Shown here: positions 33,612-42,291 of the stretch, piece after piece
Layout: the number at the start of each line of letters is the position of its first letter
Numbering within the stretch: position 1 is the stretch's first letter
NCBI RefSeq assembly: GCF_003258515.1
Contig: NZ_QGEH01000006.1
Coordinates: 62,001-126,000, forward strand
Length of the DNA stretch: 64,000 bases
Source: Marinobacter bohaiensis
GTDB lineage: Bacteria > Pseudomonadota > Gammaproteobacteria > Pseudomonadales > Oleiphilaceae
Direction: 5' to 3'
Program-made: the position numbers and the translations under genes
The notes under the pieces: generated by a model
Databases searched by the model: none
The model's input: only the letters and a program-made list of their open reading frames with translations
Told to the model about the DNA's origin: nothing

Positions 33612-34613
33612 ATGACTGAATCGACCGGAGCCGATGTGAGTTCGACGAAAACCAGGAAACGCAAACGCGTCCGCGACACGGACCTGTCCCATTACCGGCA
33701 TCCACGCTGGTGGCCCACCTGGCTGTCCATTGGGCTGATCTGGCTGCTGTCGCGACTGCCCATGCGACTGCAGTGGGCGATCGGCAAACTGATCGGCGAG
33801 CTGGCCTACCGCACCCTGTCCAGCCGCCGCCACATCACCCGCACCAACATCGACCTGTGCTTCCCCGAGCTGGGCGCCGCCGAGCGCGAGGCCCTGGTCC
33901 GCAAGTCGTTCCACTCCAACGGCATTGGTGTCATGGAAATCGGCCTGGCCTGGTTCCGCAACCCGGAAGACCTGCGCCCCATCACCCGCGTGCATGGCCT
34001 GGAACACGTCGATGCCGCCCTCGCCCGGGGCAAGGGCATCCTGCTGCTGGGCGGGCATTACAGCACGCTGGACCTGGGTGGCAGCCTGGTGTGCATGTTC
34101 ATTGAGGCGGACGTGATGCAGCGCGATCACAACAACCCGCTGATGAACGCCATCATGACCCGGGCCCGGGAACGGCGCTACGGCGTGGCCCTGGACAGCA
34201 AGGACCTGCGCGGCCTGTTCCGGCGCCTGAAGGCCAACCGCATCGTCTGGTACGCCACCGACCAGGATTACGGCCGTAAGGGCATCGTCTTCGCGCCCTT
34301 TTTCAATGTGCCGGCCGCCAGCATCACCGCCACCGCCCGCATCGTCGAACGCAGCGACTGCGCCGTGATCCCGTTCAGCCACTTCCGGAGCGAGGATGGC
34401 ATCGGTTACGACATCTATTTCCACGCTCCGTTCGAGGAATTTCCCTCCGGGGATGACCTGGCCGATGCCACACGCATCAACCAGACCATCGAGCGTGAGA
34501 TCCGCAGGCACCCGGACCAGTACCTGTGGATGCACCGCCGCTTCAAGACGCGGCCATCGCGGGACGATCCGGGGTTCTACCGCAAACGCAAAAAGCGCAA
34601 GAAGCGATCATGA
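33612..34613 (+). CDS. Lipid A late acyltransferase (LpxL/HtrB family)
   Basis: This inner-membrane acyltransferase adds a secondary acyl chain to Kdo2-lipid A. The 333-residue protein has a basic N-terminal region, a membrane segment at about 37-60, the catalytic HxxxxD motif in GGHYSTLDLGG and the conserved WYATDQDYG segment. The basic C-terminus is lysine-rich. The ATG at 33612 lacks a good ribosome-binding site. A GTG at 33636 has GGAG five bases before it and may be the true start. The next gene overlaps its stop (ATGA). Confidence 0.9.
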   Translation: MTESTGADVSSTKTRKRKRVRDTDLSHYRHPRWWPTWLSIGLIWLLSRLPMRLQWAIGKLIGELAYRTLSSRRHITRTNIDLCFPELGAAEREALVRKSFHSNGIGVMEIGLAWFRNPEDLRPITRVHGLEHVDAALARGKGILLLGGHYSTLDLGGSLVCMFIEADVMQRDHNNPLMNAIMTRARERRYGVALDSKDLRGLFRRLKANRIVWYATDQDYGRKGIVFAPFFNVPAASITATARIVERSDCAVIPFSHFRSEDGIGYDIYFHAPFEEFPSGDDLADATRINQTIEREIRRHPDQYLWMHRRFKTRPSRDDPGFYRKRKKRKKRS

Positions 34614-35542
34614 GTGAACGCGCGCCGCCGATCGTCTGGTGCCTGCACGACGACCGCCCCGGTCACCAGAGCCAGTTGCGGGGCCTGACCAACCGGTTGC
34701 AGGCCCTGGCCGGCGCGCGCGTTTACTGGATCGACGCCAGCGCCATAAGAGTCAGCCGCTGGCGGGCCTGGCTGGGGCGGGCGCCGATCATGCCAGATCC
34801 AGCGCTGGAAAGTCCCGACTGGATCGTTGCCGCCGGCAGCGGCACCCATCGGCTGCTGCTGTCCCTGCGTCGGCGGGCTCGCACGGTGGTGCTGATGCGC
34901 CCGGGTTTCCCGCGACGCTGGGTGGATTACGCCATCATCCCGGCCCACGATCGGCCGCAGGCCGACGGCCGTACGCTGGTCACCGTCGGAGCCCTCAACA
35001 CCATGACGCCCATGGCACGACTGTCGCAGAAGCGTCACGGCCTGATGCTGATCGGCGGGCCGTCCAAACATTTCGCTTGGAATGCGGACTCGATACTGGA
35101 CCAGGTGGACCGACTTCGCACAGGCTATCCTCAGTGGCACTGGACCGTCTCATCCAGCCGCCGTACACCGGAGGAGGTTATCGTGGCACTCAGGAGCCGA
35201 GCCGGGGCGCACTTCACCTTCAGGGATCATCGCGACACCCACAGCCTTTGGCTGAGCCATGCGCTGGCGGACAGCCGTGCCTGCTGGATCACGCCGGACA
35301 GCGTGTCCATGGTCTACGAATCCCTCACGGCCGGCATTCCCACCGGGGTGTTCGATCTCAGCCCCCGCGACGGCAGTCGCGTGGCGCACGGCGTGACGCA
35401 ATTACTGGACGAGCATCGCGTTGCGCCCTTTGCGCAGGCCCCGTCCATCATGACCGAGGGCGCAGCGCAGCCTGAGCCCCTCTGGGAGGCCGACCGCGCC
35501 GCCCGCTGGCTGTTGTCGCAAGCGGACGGAGCCCGACCATGA
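34610..35542 (+). CDS. ELM1/GtrOC1-family putative glycosyltransferase
   Basis: This 310-residue protein of the mitochondrial-fission ELM1 (DUF1022) family is widely found in bacterial LPS loci as a putative nucleotide-sugar glycosyltransferase. Visible features are the N-terminal WCLHDDRPGHQSQLRGL segment, the LIGGPSKHFAW motif and ITPDSVSMVYESLTAGIPTGVF near the C-terminus. Its start overlaps the stop of the upstream acyltransferase gene by ATGA, so the two are coupled. The donor and acceptor sugars are unknown. Confidence 0.82.
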   Translation: MSERAPPIVWCLHDDRPGHQSQLRGLTNRLQALAGARVYWIDASAIRVSRWRAWLGRAPIMPDPALESPDWIVAAGSGTHRLLLSLRRRARTVVLMRPGFPRRWVDYAIIPAHDRPQADGRTLVTVGALNTMTPMARLSQKRHGLMLIGGPSKHFAWNADSILDQVDRLRTGYPQWHWTVSSSRRTPEEVIVALRSRAGAHFTFRDHRDTHSLWLSHALADSRACWITPDSVSMVYESLTAGIPTGVFDLSPRDGSRVAHGVTQLLDEHRVAPFAQAPSIMTEGAAQPEPLWEADRAARWLLSQADGARP

Positions 35543-35558
35543 TGCTGGGAGGCGGGAC

Positions 35559-36677
35559 ATGAGAATCCTCCAGGTTCTGCCGGCCCTGACCAGCGGCGGC
35601 GTCGAACGTGGCACCGTGGAACTGGCCAGCGAGCTGGTCAAGCGCGGCCACGAGTCCTACGTGCTGTCGTCCGGCGGGCCCATGGTGCAGGCGCTCGAAG
35701 CGCGCGGTTCGCATCACATCACCCGCCCGGTGCACCGCAAGTCGCTGGCGTCGCTGAAGCAGGTGCGACCGGTGCGCCGTCTGATCCGGGAACTGCAGCC
35801 GGACGTCATTCACGTGCGCTCGCGCCTGCCGGCGTGGATTGTCTACCTGGCCTGGAACAAGCTGCCACCGGAGCAACGTCCGGCCCTGGTCAGCACCTTC
35901 CACGGCATGTACTCGGTGAACCGCTACAGCGCCATCATGAGCAAGGCCGAGCACCTGATCGCCGTGTCCGACTGCGTGCGCCAGTACATTCTGGACAGCT
36001 ACCCGGTCAAGCCCGACGACGTCACCGTGATCCAGCGCGGTGTGGATACCCGGACCTTCCGCGAGGCCCCGCTGGACCCGGATTGGCGTCGCGCGTTGCT
36101 GGCAGATTATCCTCAGCTGGATGACCGCCGGATCCTGCTCATGCCCGGTCGGCTGTCCCGCTGGAAAGGCCAGCTCACGTTCCTCGACATCGTCGCCCGC
36201 CTGGTGCGCGACGACGACCGTATCCACGGCGTTATCGCCGGCGGACTGGAAGGCGGCAAGGTGCACTTCATGCGGGAACTGGAACAGCGCGTGCGCGACC
36301 TGAAGCTGGAACAGCACGTCACCTTCCTGGGGCAGCGCAGCGACATGCACGAGCTCTACCTGTTTGCCGACCTGGTGTGCCACCTGTCCACCAAGCCCGA
36401 ACCCTTCGGCCGCACCCTGACCGAAGCCCTGGCGTCCGGCACGCCGGTGGTCGCCTACGAGCGCGGGGGAGCCGCAGAAACCCTGCAGGCCTGTTTTCCC
36501 GACGGCCTGGTGCCGCCGGACGACACCACCGCCTTCGTGCACAAGATCCAGGCACTGCTGGGCAAAGCGGAGCCGGCCATCCAGATCCCCGAGCGCTTCC
36601 GCCTGGAAGCCCAGACCGAGGCGACCCTGGTGGTCTATCGCCAACTGCTGGCCAGACACGGGAAGTCGGCCGCGTGA
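35559..36677 (+). CDS. Glycosyltransferase family 4
   Basis: This 372-residue GT-B protein opens with ILQVLPALTSGGVERGTVEL, the GT4 acceptor-side glycine loop. It contains the C-terminal donor-site segment PEPFGRTLTEALASGTPVVAY (E-x7-E). HVTFLGQRSDMHELYLFADL is the typical preceding loop. It probably adds a core sugar at the cytoplasmic face of the inner membrane; the substrate cannot be told. It lies 16 bases after the ELM1-like gene and overlaps the next glycosyltransferase by four bases. Confidence 0.9.
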   Translation: MRILQVLPALTSGGVERGTVELASELVKRGHESYVLSSGGPMVQALEARGSHHITRPVHRKSLASLKQVRPVRRLIRELQPDVIHVRSRLPAWIVYLAWNKLPPEQRPALVSTFHGMYSVNRYSAIMSKAEHLIAVSDCVRQYILDSYPVKPDDVTVIQRGVDTRTFREAPLDPDWRRALLADYPQLDDRRILLMPGRLSRWKGQLTFLDIVARLVRDDDRIHGVIAGGLEGGKVHFMRELEQRVRDLKLEQHVTFLGQRSDMHELYLFADLVCHLSTKPEPFGRTLTEALASGTPVVAYERGGAAETLQACFPDGLVPPDDTTAFVHKIQALLGKAEPAIQIPERFRLEAQTEATLVVYRQLLARHGKSAA

Positions 36678-37747
36678 CGGGCCCGACGCGGCGGATCGCT
36701 CTCATACTCGCCACCCCCGGAACCACCTGGGGCGGCATGGAGAAACACACCCTGGAACTGGCGCGGGGCCTGGCCCAGGCGGGGCACGAGATCCATATCC
36801 TGGCGGCACCGGACTATTCCGAACGCTTCCAGGAGATGGCCCACGTCCACCCGATCCCGGTCCATTTCAGCCGCCGCCACCCCTGGCTGGGTCTGCGTAT
36901 CCGGCGCCTGCTGCGGCGCATTCGCCCGGACATTGTTCACGCCCAGGGCAACAAGGCCGCGCAACTGCTGGGCAACGTCAAGCGCCGTCGCGATGCGGCC
37001 CAGTGCACATACGTCGGCACGCTGCACGGCACCAAATCCTCCCATCGCGCCTTCGCCAAGATGGACGGCGTCATCGCCGTCAGCGACGAGCTCGCCGCCC
37101 GTCTCGACCATCCCAACGCCACCGTGATCTACAACGGCGCAGCGCCAGCCGGCCCCGACACCCGCACCACCTGGCCGGTTCCGGCACGACACCCGCTGAC
37201 CGTTGCCGCCGGGCGCCTGGAGCCGGTGAAGGGCTTCCACTCGTTGATCAATGCCTGGGCCCGGCTGCCGGATGACGCCGGCCAGTTGGTCATCCTCGGG
37301 GAAGGTGGCCAGCGCGAGGCCCTGGCCCGGCAGATTGAAGACACCGGCCAGCAAGCCCGCATCGCCCTGCCCGGTTACGAGGCCAACATCGCCCCCTGGC
37401 TGGCCCGGGCCGACGCCTGCATCATCAGCTCCGAGCGCGAGGGGTTTCCCTACATTCTGATCGAAGCGCTGCTGCAGGGCTGCCCGGTGCTGTCCACGCC
37501 GGTCAGCGGCGTGGCTGCTTTCCTGCCGGAGTCGGCACTGGCGGCGGGACACGACGCCGAGGCGCTCGCCACGCTGCTGCGCCGCGCGCTGGCCGATCCG
37601 GACGCGCTACGAGACCAGCAACAAGAAGCCTTCGCCAAGGCCGAACGCGAGTTGACGCTGGATGGCATGGTGCAGCGTACCCTGGCCTTCTACGAACGCC
37701 TCAAGGCCCTCACGCCGCCTGCTGGCGCTGACGCAGAGCGCGGATAA
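36674..37747 (+). CDS. Glycosyltransferase family 4
   Basis: A second GT4 enzyme (357 residues) in tandem with the preceding one. The N-terminal loop reads TPGTTWGGMEKHTLELARGL, and the donor-binding region has SSEREGFPYILIEALLQGCPV. The start is a GTG that overlaps the upstream stop (GTGA). The 3' end overlaps by 38 bases the convergent SGNH-like gene on the other strand. It probably adds a core sugar; specificity is unknown. Confidence 0.9.
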   Translation: MTGPTRRIALILATPGTTWGGMEKHTLELARGLAQAGHEIHILAAPDYSERFQEMAHVHPIPVHFSRRHPWLGLRIRRLLRRIRPDIVHAQGNKAAQLLGNVKRRRDAAQCTYVGTLHGTKSSHRAFAKMDGVIAVSDELAARLDHPNATVIYNGAAPAGPDTRTTWPVPARHPLTVAAGRLEPVKGFHSLINAWARLPDDAGQLVILGEGGQREALARQIEDTGQQARIALPGYEANIAPWLARADACIISSEREGFPYILIEALLQGCPVLSTPVSGVAAFLPESALAAGHDAEALATLLRRALADPDALRDQQQEAFAKAERELTLDGMVQRTLAFYERLKALTPPAGADAERG

Positions 37748-38384
37748 CCCGGTCCGCCAGCAAGCGGTGGCCGGCTTCGGTGAGGTGGGTGCCGTCCGCC
37801 ATAAGGGTCCGGTCCCGCTGCGCCCAGATCGCTTCGTAGGCATCGGCATAGACGGCGTTGTCCAGTTCCCGCGCCAGGGTTTCAAGCGCCGCGTTATAGC
37901 GCCGGATGTGCGGATTGCGCGACTCATCGCGATTGGGCGCCGTGGCCACAAGCACGAACAGGGTGTCCGGCGCGGACGTCACCACCTGACGGATATGCGC
38001 CAGGTACTCGGGCAGGGGTACCTGCTCCACCGATCCCAGCCGCTCGTGCAACCGGAAACGTCGAGCCCGTTTCTTGATCTTCTTGACCCATTTGCGCAGG
38101 AACCTGCGCCAGGGGTTGTCCGGGTAGTAAAGCACGTAGGGCGCGCCGCGGAAGGTCAGCCAGGCGTCCACCAGGCCGTACTGGATCAGCGCCAGCGAAT
38201 AGTCCGCCGGCGGAAAGAACTCAGCGTAGCGGCGCAGTTCCCGGGTAGTGCTCATCGTGTGCCCACAGTTGGTCAGGCGGAGCCCCCATGCATCCGCTAC
38301 CAGCGCGGCCCAGAGCGCGCCGGCATAGCCGTCGACACCTTCGGTGTTGCAGTCGCCGTAGGCCACGCAGCCAGCGCCTGACAT
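37710..38384 (-). CDS. SGNH-hydrolase-like protein with Cys at the nucleophile position
   Basis: The 224-residue sequence fits the SGNH/GDSL fold. Block I is GDC at residues 10-12 where GDS is usual (codon TGC), and block V is DGTH at 197-200 with catalytic Asp and His. The GxND block is not clear (IQYGLVDAW). The serine nucleophile is therefore replaced by cysteine 12. It might act as an esterase or acyltransferase on a polysaccharide, a guess from location. GGGAG lies eight bases before the ATG. Confidence 0.72.
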   Translation of the reverse strand: MSGAGCVAYGDCNTEGVDGYAGALWAALVADAWGLRLTNCGHTMSTTRELRRYAEFFPPADYSLALIQYGLVDAWLTFRGAPYVLYYPDNPWRRFLRKWVKKIKKRARRFRLHERLGSVEQVPLPEYLAHIRQVVTSAPDTLFVLVATAPNRDESRNPHIRRYNAALETLARELDNAVYADAYEAIWAQRDRTLMADGTHLTEAGHRLLADRVIRALRQRQQAA

Positions 38385-38456
38385 CGGATCAACTCCCGGG
38401 CCCGAAGGCCTCTGCCATCATGGTACATTGGCGGCACACTGACTGGATGCGCCCGA

Positions 38457-39122
38457 ATGATTGACCTGAGCCAGCACGCCCCTTTCGCCGCGGGCTTCAA
38501 CCGATACTGCTACGTCCACCCGGACGACCCGCGACGCTGCCTGAAGGTCTTGCGCCCGGAAAACATCGACGCCCGCTACGCCCGGCAAGCCTGGTACAAG
38601 AAGCTGCTGGGCAAGCAACGCATCAATGATAATAGACAGGAATGGCGGGCCTACCAGCAACCCGCCCTGAAGCACGCCGGAGACGAAGCCTGGCGCCATC
38701 TGCCGAAACTGTACCCGAGCGTCGTCACTTCCTTGGGCGAGGCGAACGTCAGCGACCTGATTCTCGAGACAGACGGCCGCCCCGGCCCGACCCTGGAGCA
38801 GTATCTCAAGGAGCGGGGACAGACCGCCGCCATCGACGGCGCCGTGGCCCGCTTCTGCGACTGGCTGCGCGAGACCGGCGTGCTGACCCGTAACCTGCTG
38901 CCTCACAACCTGGTCGTGGTCACCCGCGACGACCAGCCGGAGCTGTTCCTGGTGGACGGCCTGGGCGCGCCGTCAGTACCCGACGCGCTGTCGCGACTCC
39001 CCGCCTACCGGGATCGCTACATCGACCGCAAGATCACCCGCTTCCATCAGCGCATTGCCTGGGAGGCCGGTGGTCGCTCCGGCTCCTGGGAGGATGCTTC
39101 GCGCATCCGCCGCTCACCGTGA
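38457..39122 (+). CDS. YrbL-family (PhoP regulatory network) kinase-like protein
   Basis: This 221-residue protein resembles the YrbL-PhoP_reg family, a small kinase-fold group. It shows a glycine-poor N-lobe with HPDDPRRCLKVLR (ATP-Lys), a catalytic-loop-like RNLLPHNLVV (no Asp, but conserved Asn) and a FLVDGLG in place of DFG. It probably phosphorylates or binds an LPS-core component, but this is inferred from neighbours. YrbL itself is a Mg2+/PhoP-responsive protein of unknown activity. Confidence 0.72.
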   Translation: MIDLSQHAPFAAGFNRYCYVHPDDPRRCLKVLRPENIDARYARQAWYKKLLGKQRINDNRQEWRAYQQPALKHAGDEAWRHLPKLYPSVVTSLGEANVSDLILETDGRPGPTLEQYLKERGQTAAIDGAVARFCDWLRETGVLTRNLLPHNLVVVTRDDQPELFLVDGLGAPSVPDALSRLPAYRDRYIDRKITRFHQRIAWEAGGRSGSWEDASRIRRSP

Positions 39123-39196
39123 GCCGGATACTGGCACTCAACGCACGGATCATGTAGTTTCCAGCCCTGTCCGTACCCACCCAGGAAGCAAGGCAC

Positions 39197-40102
39197 ATGG
39201 CCCTGTCGAAAATCTCGATCCTGACCACATTGCTGAAGCTCGCCGGCAAGCTGCCGTTGCGTGTCGCCCAGGCTCTGGGCACCGGCCTGGGCCTGCTGGG
39301 CTGGTGGTGCCGCAGCGAATCCCGGCGGGTGACGGAGATCAACCTGGGCATTGGCTTCCCGGACATGCCCGAAGATCAACGTCGCGACCTGGCCCGGGCC
39401 AGCATGAAGCAGACCGGCCGCACCTTCATGGAAATCCCGCTGATGTGGGAATGGCCGGTGGAACGCTGCCTGGACCTGATTAAAGAGATTGACGGCGAAG
39501 AACTACTCAGCCGCCGTGACCCGAACCAGGGCCTGATTCTGCTGGCGCCGCACCTGGGCAACTGGGAGCTGGCCGGGCTCTATTTCTCCTCGCGCTACAA
39601 GATGGCCGCGCTGTACAGCCCGCCTCACATGCCGGAGTTCGAGGACTACATGATCCGCGTGCGCGGCCGGCTGGGCTCGGAGCTGGTACGCGGCGACCGC
39701 CGCGGGCTGGCGCGCCTGATCACCCTGCTGCGCGAAGGCGGCGTGGCCGGCATCCTCCCGGACCAGAGCCCGCGCGGCAAAGGCAATGCCTACGCGCCCT
39801 TCTTCGGTATGGATGTGCGCACCATGACCCTGGCCGCCAAGCTGCTGCAGAAATCCGGCGCCGCCGTGCTGATCACCTACGCCGAGCGGCTGCCGGATGC
39901 GGCGGGCTACAGGATCGTGATCCGCGAATGCGAACCGGGTATGGCGGAGAACGACCCGGTCATCGCGGCAACCGCCCTGAACGCCTCGGTGGAACGCTCC
40001 GTACGGCGTATCCCGGACCAGTACCAGTGGGAATACAAACGCTTCCGCCATCGCCCCACCGGGCTGCCGAACCCGTACCATCCGGGCAAGCTCTGCAAGT
40101 AA
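39197..40102 (+). CDS. Second LpxL/HtrB-family acyltransferase
   Basis: This 301-residue lysophospholipid-acyltransferase-fold protein has an N-terminal membrane segment and the catalytic His motif as HLGNWE (HxxxxE rather than HxxxxD). The downstream LPDQSPRGKGNAYAPFFG segment and DQYQWEYKRFRHRP C-terminus are typical of the late acyltransferases. With the gene at 33612 this gives two late acyltransferases, consistent with hexa-acylated lipid A. Which chain each adds is not known. Confidence 0.88.
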   Translation: MALSKISILTTLLKLAGKLPLRVAQALGTGLGLLGWWCRSESRRVTEINLGIGFPDMPEDQRRDLARASMKQTGRTFMEIPLMWEWPVERCLDLIKEIDGEELLSRRDPNQGLILLAPHLGNWELAGLYFSSRYKMAALYSPPHMPEFEDYMIRVRGRLGSELVRGDRRGLARLITLLREGGVAGILPDQSPRGKGNAYAPFFGMDVRTMTLAAKLLQKSGAAVLITYAERLPDAAGYRIVIRECEPGMAENDPVIAATALNASVERSVRRIPDQYQWEYKRFRHRPTGLPNPYHPGKLCK

Positions 40103-40209
40103 TTCGCCCCGCCAATCGATCGCTTCGCAAAACAATCGTCATGCGACCTTAACCGCCGCGTCACACGGTTCGGCCAGAATCGGGTCAAATCCCCGATCGA
40201 GCGGCCCGC

Positions 40210-41331
40210 ATGCGCATTCTCATCTGCAAACCCCACCTGGACCAGTCCGAGCTGGCCCTGGCACTCAGTCTCCATGACCGGGGGCTGTGCGTGCGGGTAC
40301 TGGCGGCGCGGACCACTCAGGGACGAGAGGAACTGGAGCGCCGCGGGCTGTTCGAGGAAATGGCGGCCATCAAGGGCAAACTGCGCCCCGCCCTGATTCG
40401 CCAGATGCGCCGCGTTATCCGCGAGGACCGCATCTCCCTGATCTACGCCATCGATTCGTCGTCGCTGGCCAATGCGCTCTGGGCCACACTGTTCAGCGGC
40501 GTGCACGTGGTGGGCTATCGGGGCACCCTGTCGCGCATCCGCCAACTCGACCCCACCTTCTGGCTGGGTATTCTCAACCCGCGGGTGGCCCGTATTTTCT
40601 GCGTCAGCAGCAGTGTCTACGACTACATGAGCCGCTTCGTTCCGCGTCGCAAACTGGTGCTTAACCCCAAGGGTTTCGACCCGGCGTGGCTACCGGAGGC
40701 GTCCGCACCCAGCCATCCGGTCCTGGCTAACCTGCCCGACAACACCTGCGTCTGCATGTTCATCGGCAACACCGCCGGGCGCCCCTACAAGGGGCTGCAA
40801 TCGCTGATTGAAGGCTTCCACCGCGCCAATCTGCCCGGGGCCCACCTGGTCGTCCTCGGGGATCATGACCCGCAAGCCCCGGAGTGGGTCGCCCAGGGCC
40901 CGGCGGCCGGCGCCATCACCCTGGCCGGCCGTCAGCACGAAGCCGCCCAATGGCTGCACCGGGCCGATATCTACATCCAGCCGTCGCTGCGGGAAGGTCT
41001 GCCCCGGGCCATCAAGGAAGCCATGGCCGTGGCGGTGCCGGTCATCGCCACCGACATCCTGGGCAACCGCGACCTGATCAGCGATCAACGTTGCGGCGCC
41101 TTGATCCCGCCCGCCGATCCGGACGCCCTGGCCCGCACCCTGCAGACCCTGCATGGCGACTCCGTCCAACGCCGACGCCTGGGTCTGGAAGGGCAACGCC
41201 AACTGGCCCGTCTGTTCTCCCACGAACGCACCGTCGAGCGCACCCTGGAGGCCTGCCAGCCTCTGCACCAGGCCGGTCGGCCCGGCGCCGCGCGTCTGGC
41301 ACGTTCCAGTCGGCGGCGACACCCCGCCTGA
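40210..41331 (+). CDS. Glycosyltransferase family 4
   Basis: A 373-residue GT4-type protein with a short N-terminal domain (RILICKPHLDQSELALALSL). The C-terminal donor site contains QPSLREGLPRAIKEAMAVAVPVIATDI, preceded by the YKGLQSLIEGF lysine segment. The C-terminus is basic. It has its own position between two gaps of about 100 bases, so it may be transcribed separately. The sugar is unknown. Confidence 0.88.
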   Translation: MRILICKPHLDQSELALALSLHDRGLCVRVLAARTTQGREELERRGLFEEMAAIKGKLRPALIRQMRRVIREDRISLIYAIDSSSLANALWATLFSGVHVVGYRGTLSRIRQLDPTFWLGILNPRVARIFCVSSSVYDYMSRFVPRRKLVLNPKGFDPAWLPEASAPSHPVLANLPDNTCVCMFIGNTAGRPYKGLQSLIEGFHRANLPGAHLVVLGDHDPQAPEWVAQGPAAGAITLAGRQHEAAQWLHRADIYIQPSLREGLPRAIKEAMAVAVPVIATDILGNRDLISDQRCGALIPPADPDALARTLQTLHGDSVQRRRLGLEGQRQLARLFSHERTVERTLEACQPLHQAGRPGAARLARSSRRRHPA

Positions 41332-41367
41332 AACGCTCGGCAAACGCCCCTTTCCCCGTAAAATCTG

Positions 41368-41373
41368 TATAAT
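41368..41373 (+). promoter_or_regulatory. Candidate -10 for the 41433-44363 gene group
   Basis: A perfect TATAAT lies 60 bases before the GT2 gene. No -35 hexamer is recognisable at the usual distance. It may drive the GT2, GT4 and sulfotransferase-like genes that follow without gaps. Confidence 0.45.
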
Positions 41374-41432
41374 CTGGGCCATTCCGGGCCGTCCCGGAGT
41401 CCACCGTATTACCCACGAATTTGGTCGATTCC

Positions 41433-42272
41433 ATGTCCCCGACACACATTGGCGTTGTTATCACCACCTACAATTCCCCAGTCTGGCTGCGCAAGGTCCT
41501 GATTGGCTATGAGGCCCAGACCGATCCGGATTTCCGGGTTATCGTTGCCGACGACGGCTCCACCGACGACACCCGGGCGCTGATCGACGAGTTCAAGGCG
41601 GCCGGCAGGCTGACCATCGACCACGTGTGGCACGAGGACGACGGCTTCCGTAAATGCCAGATCCTCAACAAGGCCATCGCCGAGACCGAGTGCGATTACC
41701 TGATCTTCACCGACGGCGACTGCATCCCCCAGCCGCACTTCATCGCCACCCACCGGGCCCTGGCCGAGCCGGGCTATTTCCTGTCCGGGGGCTACATCAA
41801 GCTCACCATGCCGGTCAGCGAGACCATCGACGAGGCCGCCATCCGCTCCGGCGCCATCTTCGATCCCGAGTGGCTGGTCGCCCATGGCCAGCCCCGGACC
41901 CACAAGCTGTGGAAGCTGACCCCCAGCGAATTCAAGCGCAGCCTGCTCAACGCCATCACGCCGGCGGCCGCCAGCTGGAATGGCATGAACAGCTCCACCT
42001 GGACCCGCGACCTGATCGCCGTCAACGGCTTCAACGAAGACATGCAGTACGGCGGCCTCGACCGGGAGCTGGGCGAGCGCCTCTGGAACTACGGCCACAA
42101 GTCGAAGCAGATCCGCTACAGCACCGTATGCCTGCACCTGGATCACGCCCGGGGTTACTCCAAACCGGACATCTGGGCCCGCAACAAGGCCATCCGCAAG
42201 GCGGTGAAAGAGCAGCGCACCTTCTGGGCCGCCAATGGCATCCGCAAGGACGGCGCGCCCGCGCAGAACTGA
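41433..42272 (+). CDS. Glycosyltransferase family 2
   Basis: This 279-residue GT-A enzyme has VVITTYNSP at the N-terminus, the VADDGSTDDT nucleotide-binding motif and the metal-binding DGDC (DxD-like). The C-terminal GT2_7 segment GFNEDMQYGGLDRELGERLWNYG is complete. The ATG at 41433 is preferred to a TTG four codons upstream. It is 19 bases before a GT4 gene. It is probably a core or outer-core sugar transferase. Confidence 0.9.
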   Translation: MSPTHIGVVITTYNSPVWLRKVLIGYEAQTDPDFRVIVADDGSTDDTRALIDEFKAAGRLTIDHVWHEDDGFRKCQILNKAIAETECDYLIFTDGDCIPQPHFIATHRALAEPGYFLSGGYIKLTMPVSETIDEAAIRSGAIFDPEWLVAHGQPRTHKLWKLTPSEFKRSLLNAITPAAASWNGMNSSTWTRDLIAVNGFNEDMQYGGLDRELGERLWNYGHKSKQIRYSTVCLHLDHARGYSKPDIWARNKAIRKAVKEQRTFWAANGIRKDGAPAQN

Positions 42273-42291
42273 TCCAGGGACAGGACATCCG

